The translations under genes were made by a program, and so were the position numbers. This document shows positions 11,901 to 21,881 of a DNA stretch of 64,000 nucleotides, one piece after another (positions within the stretch are counted from its first letter, which is position 1; each line of letters starts with the position of its first letter). This DNA comes from Zychaea mexicana. Its lineage: Eukaryota > Mucoromycota > Mucoromycetes > Mucorales > Lichtheimiaceae. The notes under the pieces were generated by a model. The model ran no database searches, was not told the DNA's origin, and was given only the letters and a program-made list of their open reading frames with translations. The stretch spans positions 868,001 through 932,000 of the forward strand of contig NW_026516666.1 in NCBI RefSeq assembly GCF_025766255.1, given 5' to 3'.

Positions 11901-14900
11901 ATGAACGCTACAAGAACAGATACCATGGTCGATCTTATTGGCACCAAATATGATTCGAAAAATCAGCTCCGAGCAAAGGTTCAAGAGATGGCCCTAAAGA
12001 ATCAGTTTGCAACATCCACCAAGCGCAGCAACAGTCGAAATATCTACATCCACTGTATCCATGGGGGTGTCTACAGGAACTGTCATGACATCGACGATGA
12101 TGAACGTGAAAGACTGGTATCGACACAGAAGACCGGTTGTGCTTGAGAGCTCTTTGGCTCATACATACAGAAAATCAAAAAATGGGTAATTAAACGTGTC
12201 AGCAGCGCCGACAGCCACAATCATTTATTTGACAGTAACGCAGCAGCATCTTACCATCAACATCGAAACCCAACAGCTAATATTGCCAGTCGCATCTTGT
12301 CAATGACAGAGACTTCTATCAAACCAGCCAAGATTTGTCAAGAGTTACAAAACAACGACGAAGGCACAATCGTGACGATCAAGGATATTTACAATTTCCG
12401 CCAAAAAATATTCAAAGACGACAAATCTGGTGCATTCAGCAAACTATTCAGCTTCTTAGTCAGCAATCAATATATCGTAAGATATCGCATAGATAGGAAA
12501 ACGGAAACATTGGAAGCATTGTTCGTTACGCATCAAGTTGGCTTGGAAAAAGCAAGGCGATTTAAAGAAGTCATTCAGTCTCGATGCGACGTATGGAACG
12601 AACAACAGCAAGATGCCGCTAATCAACGTTGTTGGGATCAGTAACCTTGGTACGACGTCGCTACACAATATGTTAATTGCATCAGCAGTCGTCGTCAATT
12701 GAAAAACCGACTCCTATCTGTGGTTATGAGGACCTTGCGTGATACTATTTGGCCTGAAGGTGATGTCGGTATCTTCATTACTGATAACGAGAAGGCGCTC
12801 ATCACTGCCATCGATACTATCTTTTCGAAATCGATTCATCTTTTATGCATGTTAGCACATGGCGCAGCATTTGATCTCTCAGTTCGGTGGCTGCTTTCCG
12901 AAGAAAAGCGAGAAGTACAAGCAAGTCAAGAGCGTTGTGAATTGCTTGATTTACAAGTACAAAGACGAAGAGAAATTCGAAGAAGCGATCAAGGAATATC
13001 GCCAACTAGCGGAGGATGCAGCAGCAGCAATGATCGAACAGGCAGAAAAACAAGACATCAAAAAGGCTGAAGCAAAAGATAAGAAACTGAAAGAAAAAGA
13101 AGAAAAAGATGAAGAACAAGAAAAGAAGCCGACAAAAAAAGAGGAACTGCGAAACAAAAAAAGGGAAGACAAGGAAATGTAAAAAAGAAACAAAATCGCA
13201 GTTGCCCGTAAGACAAATATCATCAAGTATCTCGAAAGGTATGTGTGTATCTCTTACTTTGTAACGGTTTGCTTGAAATTATGTAGATTAAAGTATGTGA
13301 TAAGGGTGATTTAGTTAACTCACTGTAACCTCGCGTTATCTTACGTCTAGTGTGCTCACCTACAAGAATAAATGGGCTGCACCGCAGGCTGGAAAGCAGC
13401 TCAACCTTAATGTGCGAACCACATCACGAACAGAAGGGACTCATTGGAGCATCAAAGATACTATGCAAACGACGGGCAGCCTCTATCGCACGTTTAAAGC
13501 TATTAACGAAGTCATGAAGAAGACAGTAAGCATTCTATATTCTCACTCATCTCCGGTGTTTGCTATTCAATTTATATGTAGCGATATGTAAATAAGCTAA
13601 CTTTAATGCTTAAAAAGTTTGAAACAGAAAAGATGGACTTCATACACGAGCTTCGCAATACTCCACATTTCACAAAGCGTGAGAGTGCAGCTTTAAGAAA
13701 CCTTTTCGGCCATGTCAGTTTCTTTGCTTTGATCCGAATTTGAAAGGAGCTTGACCGTGCGTGGAAAAACGTAGGCAATCAAATCAATTGCGACACGTTG
13801 GATTGTATTTGCACGAGTAGAATCAATTTTGGTTTACCATGCCAGCATATGATCAACCTAAACGGTCCTGCTGTTGATTTGAATGAGATTCCTAAACGTT
13901 GGCTTCTACAGTATGATTCAGGTATGTACTATTATACAGCTTCATCTACTAACAATAGCATGTTGATCGATACTCTCTCATATGAATGTGCTTCCTGTGT
14001 ATTATATAGCTCTATTTAAAATTAAAGACCCAGCGGTATTAGTTGACCACCAGATGGAGAAACTCGTTACAAACTTAATGAACAAAATCATTTCCCTGGA
14101 AACCGAACAAGAGAAAGTCAATCTCTTATCCCGCTTTGAGGAGATCCTTGAGGAAGACGTTGAGACTGTTGATCTCGCTGAAGTCACGTTTCCTGAGCCA
14201 GTTGCTACGAAAGGAAGGCCCAAGAATACGAAGGACAAAAGGATCCCATCTTCTTTTGAGACCGAAAAGAAAGAAGAGCTGCTTAATGCTGCTGGTAACG
14301 ATAAGCCTAAAAAGGCCCTTCAAACCAGCGAAGTACAACACGACGACTATGTCCTTTCAACATCGAAAAGGGAAACTGTGTATTTGGAACGTGCTCGTAA
14401 AAGGTCAGTCTTTTTGTATTCAGAACAATTCTTCATCATATGTACTATTCCCATTTTATATTAATAAATGTATATATGATTGTACATATAGGATTCGTAC
14501 CGAACCTAAACCAGAGTCTTTCTCCTTTTTAGTTCACCCAGATATCCCGAGGGATTGCATTCATGGGACAGTTAATATTGCTTCTGACGGCTGGTGTGGC
14601 TTCCGCACCATCGCGCATTGCGTCAAAGGAGACCAAGAACAATTCATGACGGTCAAAAGGGAAATGCTAGAGTGCCTGCACAAAAACAAGGACATATATT
14701 CGAAGTATTTCATCAGCATGTATGACCTTGCTCGCCTCGAGGAGACGATCGCTTTTGGCCTTGACTACACCCGCAACACTGAAGGCAAATATCCAAGGTG
14801 CCCCAGCAAGCATTGGTTCTACACTCCTAGTTGTGCTCAACTTGCTGCTGATACATACAGACGACCTATTGCTGTGTATCCGGACAGAGATGACCGAAAC

Positions 14901-15023
14901 GAAAATGGAATGTACTGTACTGCGCCATTGTTGTTTGTACCATTTGAAGGACCAGGAACGAATGCTCGACCGTCACCTCTTATCATGCAGTTCGTTTCAG
15001 GATGTCATTGGGCGACATTATAA
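11901..15023 (+). pseudogene. MULE transposase with SWIM zinc finger and C-terminal OTU protease domain, frameshifted
   Basis: The product would start MNATRTDTMVDLIGTKYDSK. Family landmarks appear in order but in changing frames: the N-terminal region with HNHLFDSNAAASYHQHRNP, first catalytic Asp in LDATYGTNNSKMPLINVVG (~12555-12600), second in GIFITDNEKAL (~12770), and third acidic residue in TSRTEGTHWSIK (~13420). A SWIM-type finger follows (C.C...GLPCQHM, ~13805-13855). After an intron (about 14403-14490) there is an OTU-like domain: SDGWCGFRTIAHC (nucleophile Cys) near 14585-14625, and GCHWATL (catalytic His) at the very end. At least three frameshifts and internal stops lie in the transposase part; the OTU part is open. 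A Lys/Glu-rich coil (~13010-13180) sits between D2 and E. Confidence 0.8.
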
Positions 15024-15550
15024 TAATGAAAACTGCAAAGAAACTACAATGGCCTTTTATCGAACGATCGGTTGTAACAGCTTGTGAAAAGATGGGTCAC
15101 ACGCATGATTTGCGCAAAAAAGTTTGGAGATATTTGGACATCAAAAAGGTCAACATTGAGGAAAATGTTTAGAAAGAAACAATTTTTATTAATAGTTTTT
15201 TCTTATGCATCTGTGTGATGCTATCACATATCATTATCAATTTTCTCCTGTTCCTTTTATATTAATATTCACATTTAATATACATATTTATGATAAAATC
15301 AATAAATATCAGCTCAAGCTTTATTTCGCTCTTAGCACTCCATTTTGCACTCCATTTTGCACTCTATTGTCTACATCCTGCACTCCAACATCTGAAGGTC
15401 CATCAAGCGATATATTTATAGAGCAACTGTTTATTTTTGTGCAACTATCTGGTTTATTTGAGGAAAAATGGAGTGTCGAGTCACTTTTTTGGAGTGTCCC
15501 TAGTAATACCCTTATACAATAATCAACTTTCTGATACTTTAACTTACCTT

Positions 15551-16314
15551 TTAATTATGTATATTTTTGTGGGGGGGAGCAGCTCCGAGCCGCTTTGTCG
15601 TACGGCGTCGTTTGGTAGACTGCGTGGACTGGGCAGGAGCAGGGGCAGGAAGAAAAGCAGAAGCGGAAACAGGAAGAAAAGCAGAAGCAGGAAGAGAAGC
15701 AGAGACAGGAAGAGCAGAAGCCGGTTCTTGTTGTCTACCTGATAGTTAATATATATTTGATTGTAGTTGCTCTAGTGTAGTAGTTATCATACCTAGAAAC
15801 CGCTCTCGACTTGCTGGATCTGCCGTAGTTATGCCAGCATTCCTGGAGGATATGGCGAGCTGCCCACTGGCCCTGGCAGACAGCAAAATCAATGCCCTGC
15901 TTTTTTGCCAGGTTCATGAAAAGGCTAATAGCCCAGTTGCCTATCTTTGCTTTGTAGCTTAGCAAAGTAGTGGGTCACGCTGTTGTCAGCACGATTCTGC
16001 AATCTTTTCACAAGATCGACCACAACACGTTCGCTAATGTGCTTGATGTCGGTCTGGACTTTGATCAAGGCACCTCCTTCAAAATGGTGGTAGCCTTGAA
16101 GGAGAAGGCGCTCAACATCATCCTTGCTCGCTTTCTTTACCATCTTCCCCTTGGCATTTAGAGTCATTGGGTGGGGAATGAGGGAAACCGTCTCAGCAAG
16201 TTCTGCTTCATCGACAACTGGTACCTCGACTAGGGACTACGCCGTTAGCAGTTGGTCGAGCTTCTCCAGAATGACTGCTTGATTTGTCTCTACATTAATA
16301 AGACGATGCTCCAT
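15551..16314 (-). pseudogene. Broken ORF carried by CACTA-like copy A
   Basis: On the minus strand the frame begins MEHRLINVETNQAVILEKLD, hits a TAG after ~25 codons, and continues with LVEVPVVDEAELAETVSLIP. Then comes a conserved-looking block (ISERVVVDLVKRLQNRADNS) that shifts by one base near 15965 into IGNWAISLFMNLAKKQG and QWAARHILQECWHNYGRSSK. A possible intron leads to a tail rich in Ala/Pro/Ser and basic residues. Copy B carries the same TAG and the same shift. I cannot name the family; it does not show a transposase catalytic triad. It may be a captured gene fragment or a second element protein. Confidence 0.5.
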
Positions 16315-16459
16315 ACGGGTGAAGACTTAGGAGATTAAGGTTAGCGTTGGGAGGTGTTTGGTTAGTGTTTGGGAAGAAAAGAAAGAAAAAAAACTTTTGC
16401 GGTAATATAAAAGTATTTGTCACCCTGGTTAACCAGGTGGTTATAACAAGAGAGTACTG

Positions 16460-16769
16460 TTTAATCACAAGAATCCACAAGAATCCACAAGAACCACCAA
16501 AAAAAAAATTGGCGACCAGAGCAGGCAGTGACAGACGTCACAAATTTACAAGAAATCCACAAGAATCCACAAGAATGAGGCCGGCGGGGTCCAAATTCAC
16601 AAGAAATCCACAAGAATCCACAAAAACCAGGCGACCCAGAGCAGGCAGTGACAGACGTCACAAATTTACAAGAAATCCACAAGAAATCCACAAGAACCAC
16701 AAGAATGAGGCCAGCGGGGGTCCAAATTCACAAGAAATTCACAAGAACCACAAGAATTTTCCTACAGTG
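16460..16769. repeat. CACAAGAA subterminal array, right end of CACTA-like copy A
   Basis: About 16 copies of (T/C)CACAAGAA or ACAAGAAATCC in 300 bp, arranged in a twice-repeated ~100-bp block. Each block contains GAGCAGGCAGTGACAGACGT and GAATGAGGCC(G/A)GCGGGG. The same array is at 25735-26041 in copy B. Such subterminal arrays are the binding sites of the accessory protein in plant CACTA elements; here that role is inferred. Confidence 0.75.
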
Positions 16770-17450
16770 ATCATCCGAATCCTCTGTTACATGTGAGACA
16801 GTACAGCAGGTGTTGTTTTCGCACTATATATCACCGTTTAGTGATAATTTAATCGGGCCTTCTATGTTCGTGAGTTACTATTGGGTAAAGATGCCGCTCT
16901 AAATAATTGTTTTGAAGAGCTTTTGTTAGTGAGTCTCTATTTTTCGATTGTAAGTTGTCACAGAATACTGACTTGATGGAGGTATCGGACACATTGAGTA
17001 CTCCGTTGTCAATAGTACGAAAGTCTCTACAAACGATGTCGTGTTTCTTTGCGTGTGCTTCTTAGCCGAGAACAGTGACTGAGTGATGTTGCGAACATGA
17101 GGAGAAAAGCGTATGGTATCATGAGGATGATGTGGTATTAGTGTTAGCCCCCCTCACCTTTTCTCCCCCAACGCCTTCACTCTCTTTCTCCTCGGGGTGC
17201 TCCTCATCCATCGTAGCGCGGTTCCCAAACCGCTTAATCTTATTTTATTATATATCGGCAATAAGAAGTGGGATGGGCAAGTGAATCAGCTTCCTCAATC
17301 TGCACGAAACCACTTCTAGAGTTCACCGCCCACCCAACCGGTTAAAGACAACATCAGCCACGGGCTGCACTATATCATTTATTCTTTTGCTTCTTTAGCC
17401 TCGGCACAAACTTATTACGCAAGTAAAAGAAAAGGTAGCACATTGCTATA
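16770..17450. other. Spacer between CACTA-like copy A and the palindrome
   Basis: About 680 bp with no coding-like frame. Around 17150-17240 there is a C/T-rich segment (CCCCCCTCACC...TTTCTCC), but I see no gene, RNA or repeat that I can name. Confidence 0.45.
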
Positions 17451-17470
17451 TACAGGTTTTTTCCTTAAAG

Positions 17471-17656
17471 ATGGCGGATGATTTTTTTCATAATGGCGCT
17501 GAGTATTTTTTAGCATGTCGTTGGTGGGAATATCATGATGGCGGCAGGTGCGTTTTTTATTTGGCGCGACGTTTTTTTCAATTTGGCGCTGGAAAATTTT
17601 TGATTTGGCATTGGTATATTATTAACATGGCGCTTGATGAATTATAAAATGGCGGT
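17471..17656 (+). repeat. Array of TGGCG motifs at the outer tip of the left arm
   Basis: Eight copies of (A/T)TGGCG or one-base variants, all on the same strand, spaced about 20-28 bp with T-rich spacers. The mirror array lies at about 29685-30411, interrupted by the MITE at 29801-30341. Repeated short motifs next to an element end are typical of transposase binding sites; no transposase is matched to them here. Confidence 0.6.
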
Positions 17657-18124
17657 TAGCTTTTTCAGCATGATGTGAAGATGCTATTATCATGAAGTTT
17701 GGAAAGAACGATATGCATGGGAGGTTTCTCGTTATGGATAATGCTATATAAATTTGAGAAATGGTGAATAAGAGAAAGAAATACAACACTTGGAAACCAC
17801 GTTTAACAGCAGCTTTTTTAACTAAATTATCGTGATAAATATTCGCATTATTCATATCTGGTACCATATCCATATCTATAGCCGTATTTAACATTTTGCG
17901 GGGACCTACCTAATGAGGACCAATTTAATTCCACTCAAAATATGCCGACATACGCATCACAGAAACACACTTCTTCTAATTTCCTCCTTCCTTTCCGTAT
18001 ACGTGTTTATCCATTCATCTCATTAATTTCTTTAATCCGCTTCCATACCATCTACATAAAAGCCGATAAAGCAAGAAAAGAAAGTCATTAGTAGTGAAAA
18101 TAAGATGCTCGTCGACGCACACTA

Positions 18125-18596
18125 ATGTCTCTTTCAGACATTGTTACTATGGGGGAAAAAAGCACAACACGTTTCCCTGAGAAGAAACAATATTTTAAAA
18201 CCCATATATATCACTGTTGTCTCCATAGCAATGATGTGTTACCAGAAAAGAAATATGTCCCATATTCATATTATACTCAAACCGTTAAGTTGTTATTATA
18301 CCTACAAAAAGAGATCTTTTGCAAATTAGCCTATATTATGCACTTCAAAAAAATGAAGAGACAGGGATTGAGTTTTGAATGGCCAATATGCATTGCCTGC
18401 AAGTAAAAAAAATATTACGTATTGTTTTTATCATTACAATAGTCCAAATGACCCCTTATATCGGCCATCCACATATACGCTTTTTGATTGGTACATGCAT
18501 AAACTATTATCTATATTTAGTAGCCCTAAGTACTTTCTACAACGTGGCACTTTTTACTATTGGAATGGATTGATACATAGGAATCATACATATTAA
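18125..18596 (+). pseudogene. Broken ORF in left arm, weakly resembling a transposase N-terminal domain
   Basis: One frame reads MSLSDIVTMGEKSTTRFPEK to a WPICIACK motif. After a +1 shift near 18375-18406 it continues as CFYHYNSPNDPLYRPSTYTL and FDWYMHKLLSIFSS...YWNGLIHRNHTY. The order Cys pair, Tyr-rich segment, then a helix before an aromatic WNG is reminiscent of fungal Tnp2/KDZ-type transposase N-termini, but this is a weak inference. The same break occurs in the mirror copy at 28735-29206, so it predates the inverted duplication. Confidence 0.35.
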
Positions 18597-18921
18597 AATA
18601 ACTTGAATTTATCCTTATTCTTTTTTCCTTTGTTAAATTCAATATATACTCTCTATCCATATTTTATAATAAAATATGCTTCTAATTATTATAGTAATGG
18701 AAATGAGAAAAAGACAGTGGAAGTAAGTGTGTTCTGATGGTTATATATACAAAGTAGACTTTTTTTTCTCTTTTAATGTTGTGTAAAAAATATAGAAATA
18801 ATAGTGGGGACATGTCCAAAATACACTAAAAGGAACTTCAATGGAAGATTTGAACAAGAGTTGATATAAAGTGGGAAATCAGGCAGAATCGTCGGCATCG
18901 TCGGCATCGTCGGATCGGTTA

Positions 18922-20827
18922 TCAGAAGTATCTAACGTCGTTTTGAGATACACAGAGGTCGATTGGTATATTTTCAGTTTCAAATGTATGCTTGATTGTC
19001 TCCTCTTCTTCAATCATGGGGTCCGAATGTTCAGAGCGTAAATCACCATCTACTTCTTCTTGCCCTTCAAGCAATTCCTATAAGACGATCCATCATTAGC
19101 CCTTTGCTATACCGATCATACTTATTTATAATCCAATACCAACCTGTAAACGTGTGATAAGTTCCAGGATCTCATACCAATAATATCGTTCTTGATATCC
19201 AACAGGGACAGTAGCGCGTCGTTGTTCTTCAAAAACAAATTTTTTATCGTTGGTGATGCTCATTATAGACAAGGTCAGAGTTCGTTTGATTGAATGAATA
19301 CATATCGATTTGTAACGGGTAAGAGTTGAGAAGCGTGCATTTGATAACTTGTAAGCCTTGAGCAAGATGATCGAGGTTAATGCTTCCATATTCTTGAGAG
19401 TATCGCCATATGTATGTTGTACATCTTCCCGTCTTGGTCCCGATGATGCTTCGAAAATTACTCGTTCATCATCCATAATACCAATATTTGTAGAATAACC
19501 AATGCCATCTGCATTACTTGATGATGTTGTTGACTGCATGGCTTGGCGACTTTTCATCGAAACTTCACACCTAAACTAAATATTGGTCACAAAAAAAGAA
19601 GGGAGTGTTAATCCGTGATTTATGGTTCTCATTTATCTAATTAGATAACTTACCATTCAAAATGAATGTCTTGGTATTGATTTTCAAAGTGGCTAAAGAT
19701 AGGAATGATATAATCGGAAAAAAAAGTTCGTTCATGGTTGGTAAAAGATAAGGTACTGTGGAAGCACTTGGATGAGTAATCCCAAAGAACATGCTTGACA
19801 AATCGATAAAAGCTGTTTTCTTTGTTACTAATAATGTTTGTGTCTAAAGTAGGAAAGTTAAAGGATTCAAAGTCGTGATGATTGCGGCATGATAAAGCTG
19901 AACGAATAACCTTCAGACATTCGTGATACTTGGTGAGTGATTTCAATTTCCGCTGGTCTTCGTGATGTCCATTAAGGATCTCCTTGCTTGTTGTGTCCAA
20001 AGTTCCAATTAAGCTTTGAAGCTGCAAAGTATACATTTTTGATATTTTTTCAGTATCACTTTTCGTAATTTTTGGTGTATCTTGGGAACCGATTTTATCT
20101 GCCAAAGCTTGATCAAATGTGTGAGCTCGTTTTCCTCTGAATATCTTGATCTATAAACAAAAATTAATAAAATAAAAAAAGGACAAATAAGCATACAGGC
20201 GTGTTATTGTCAGATTGCACAAGATCATACATTTTTATTGGTGTCAATGTCAGTATCCGAAGGTCGTTTCTGAGGGGTTGGTGTTAAATGGATATTGAAA
20301 TGTTCGCTAAGATCATCAACAGTATCACCAAAGTAGTCGCATACAGAACATTCATAAACAAGAGAATACTCAATACCAGGCTAAGCAAAAAAGTGCGAAT
20401 TAGTTAGCGGGAAAAAAAAAATTTTTGGAGAGAATAAATAACAAGGGTTTTCAGGTATGAGAATAAATCCATACCTGTTTTTCCAACAAATTTTGAGTTA
20501 CGATTTTGATTCTATAATTAAAGAAGAATAAGATGTCAGAGGAAAAAGAGATCAGTGAAATCATAAGAGTTAGGTGTGCTGCTTAACTGGCTATTTCGTG
20601 GTTGTTTTTTTCGTGCTGCTTGTTCTGGTAAAGAAAGGTCTACCAAAAAACAGAAAAAAAAAGCACTTTAATAAGACATTTCTTGAATTGTTAATATTTT
20701 TTCACTTACTATGTACAGATCGATGATGAGCATATAGATTTCGTCTATTTGACTTATCTGCTGCATTGGAATCTGTTTCATAACAGTAATGGCATCTGCT
20801 TATTGGCTTAACATATTGTCTTTCCAT
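18922..20827 (-). CDS. Zinc-finger protein of unknown function, left-arm copy
   Basis: Mirror of the gene at 26503-28409, where exon positions are given in full. On this strand the start codon is at 20827 and the stop at 18922. The two main coding segments (19126-19557 and 19650-20105 contain their long frames) translate identically to the right-arm copy. The protein (478 aa when spliced) has two C2H2-like fingers near the N-terminus and a conserved ~300-residue C-terminal region. The start lies 15 bp from an A/T-rich minisatellite that is longer here than in the other arm, so the two copies may differ in promoter strength. Confidence 0.7.
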
Positions 20828-20841
20828 AACGAAATTATTGT

Positions 20842-21000
20842 TGTGTTCGCAAAAATTATTGTTGTGTTCAAAAAAAATTATTGTTGCGTTCACAAAAATT
20901 ATTGTTGCGTTCAAAAAAAATTATTGTTGCATTTGCAAAAATTATTATTGCGTTCACAAAAAATATTTGTTGCGTTCAAAAAAAATTTGTTGTTGCTTAG
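20842..21000. repeat. AT-rich minisatellite upstream of the left-arm zinc-finger gene
   Basis: About seven ~22-bp units of the form AAATTATTGTTGCGTTCACA with A/T-length changes. The right arm has only two to three units (about 26438-26500). Copy-number difference accounts for most of the ~100-bp length difference between arms. Confidence 0.8.
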
Positions 21001-21569
21001 ATATATTTATTTTTTTGGATGACAATTGATCTAGCTTCATTAATGCTACCCCTTCTCTATATTCCATCTAGTGGATTATGATGGTTTTACATATGATCAT
21101 ATGGTGATGCTACCACTGAACATTCTTTTTCTTCTTAGAGTGTGGATTATTATAATTACGAATTGGACCATTTGATTGAAATGAGCTCAACGATCGTTGT
21201 TATGGATATATTTATATAAGTACCTGATGGGGATTGGCCATGGTTATGATGATTTTAATGCGGTCTAGTAACCCTAGATGACTAATTAGCTAAGATATGT
21301 CAGGATAGCCAAACTAATTTTTATTGAAATAATTCATGCACGAATGTCTTGGCATGCATACATTTAAATTTTTGAAAAAAAATAAAAAAATGATTACATA
21401 ATTATTTTTAATTAATGTTATATAAAAATAAATAACCTAGCAGCAAATAAAAAATCTTTTAGATCCCAAATGTGATCAATCTATGTGTTTTTTAAAAATA
21501 AATAAATATTTATTATTTCATATTATAAATGTAATATTATACCATAGTATAATTTTTATACATTAGTAT

Positions 21570-21881
21570 TTTCCAAATACAATAGTAAATGTATATACTT
21601 TATGCCTTAAAAATAAACGGAGAAACAAGCAAATAGTAGAAGAAATACAGCCAAAAGAATATTTTAAAAAGCATAAGGATATAAAAAAGGCTATAATAGA
21701 TGATATAGATATAACAAAAGAAACTGTCGTCAAAAATAAATCAACAGATACTAATATAAGTACAAGTATAACTAATGAATGCATAAAACATAAATATAAT
21801 TGGGCAAGTAAACAAAAGGTTGATGCGGTCAGTTTCAATATGAAATTTTTTAATAAGCAAATAAGTAAGAAATTAATTTAG
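21570..21881 (+). CDS. Possible second ORF of the Harbinger-like element, partial
   Basis: An open plus-strand frame of ~100 codons without a clear start: NKRRNKQIVEEIQPKEYFKK, then KKAIIDDIDITKETVVKN and a Lys-rich end. Composition (Lys/Ile/Asn/Asp) matches the neighbouring minus-strand transposase rather than host genes. It stops at 21881, overlapping the end of the transposase-chromodomain frame by four bases. Harbinger elements usually have two genes, so it may be the remnant of the partner ORF; it shows no Myb motif that I can see. Confidence 0.35.
   Translation, partial: FPNTIVNVYTLCLKNKRRNKQIVEEIQPKEYFKKHKDIKKAIIDDIDITKETVVKNKSTDTNISTSITNECIKHKYNWASKQKVDAVSFNMKFFNKQISKKLI

Larger units (their letters stand above)
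11500..15511 (+). mobile_element. Mutator-like element (MULE) with ~100-bp terminal inverted repeats
   Basis: Ends begin GGGTATTACTAGGGACACTC on the left and its reverse complement on the right; the two terminal repeats match over ~100 bp with about four differences. A 9-bp duplication TTATACAAT flanks it (11491-11499, 15512-15520). Copy B of the host element shows TTATACAAT once at the same place. Nine-bp duplications and long terminal repeats are typical of Mutator elements. It encodes a mutated transposase on the plus strand. Confidence 0.9.
9749..16769. mobile_element. CACTA-like (EnSpm-type) non-autonomous DNA transposon, copy A, with two nested insertions
   Basis: The ends are perfect inverted repeats of about 21 bp beginning CACTGTAGGAAAATTC. 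They are flanked by a 3-bp duplication ATC (9746-9748 and 16770-16772). CACT(A/G) ends plus 3-bp duplications are the signature of the CACTA superfamily. Removing the nested LINE and MULE leaves about 1.65 kb, matching copy B (1,623 bp) in the same orientation. Inside the left end are repeats of AAAGCGGTCAC.CGTTCACAAG, and inside the right end a dense CACAAGAA array. The only internal frame is a broken non-transposase-like ORF, so the element must rely on a transposase encoded elsewhere. Confidence 0.85.
17451..21231. repeat. Left arm of a ~3.7-kb inverted duplication
   Basis: From TACAGGTTTTTTCC at 17451 to ACCTGATGGG at 21231 this segment is repeated in reverse orientation at 26205-30424. 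Many stretches compared by eye show only scattered single-base differences, and the encoded proteins I compared are identical or differ at one residue. Differences are a shorter minisatellite in the right arm (by ~100 bp) and a 541-bp MITE present only in the right arm. The arm carries the zinc-finger gene (18922-20827, minus), a broken ORF (18125-18596, plus) and a TGGCG array at its outer tip. Confidence 0.92.

Noticed and set aside
13572..13778. Minus-strand frames within the MULE
   Set aside because: Shadows of the transposase strand, which carries the catalytic motifs.
17210..17240. Possible tRNA-like GC-rich hairpin (GCGGTTCCCAAACCGC)
   Set aside because: Only one short stem; no A/B box pair or cloverleaf around it.
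17622..17894. Minus-strand 90-codon frame in the palindrome arm (mirrored at 29437-29709)
   Set aside because: Kept in both arms only because the arms are nearly identical; it overlaps the motif array and shows no domain.
20789..21029. Plus-strand frames with repeated CC(V/I)(C/H)KNYCC pattern
   Set aside because: Translation of the AT-rich minisatellite; the pattern is a by-product of the 22-bp unit.
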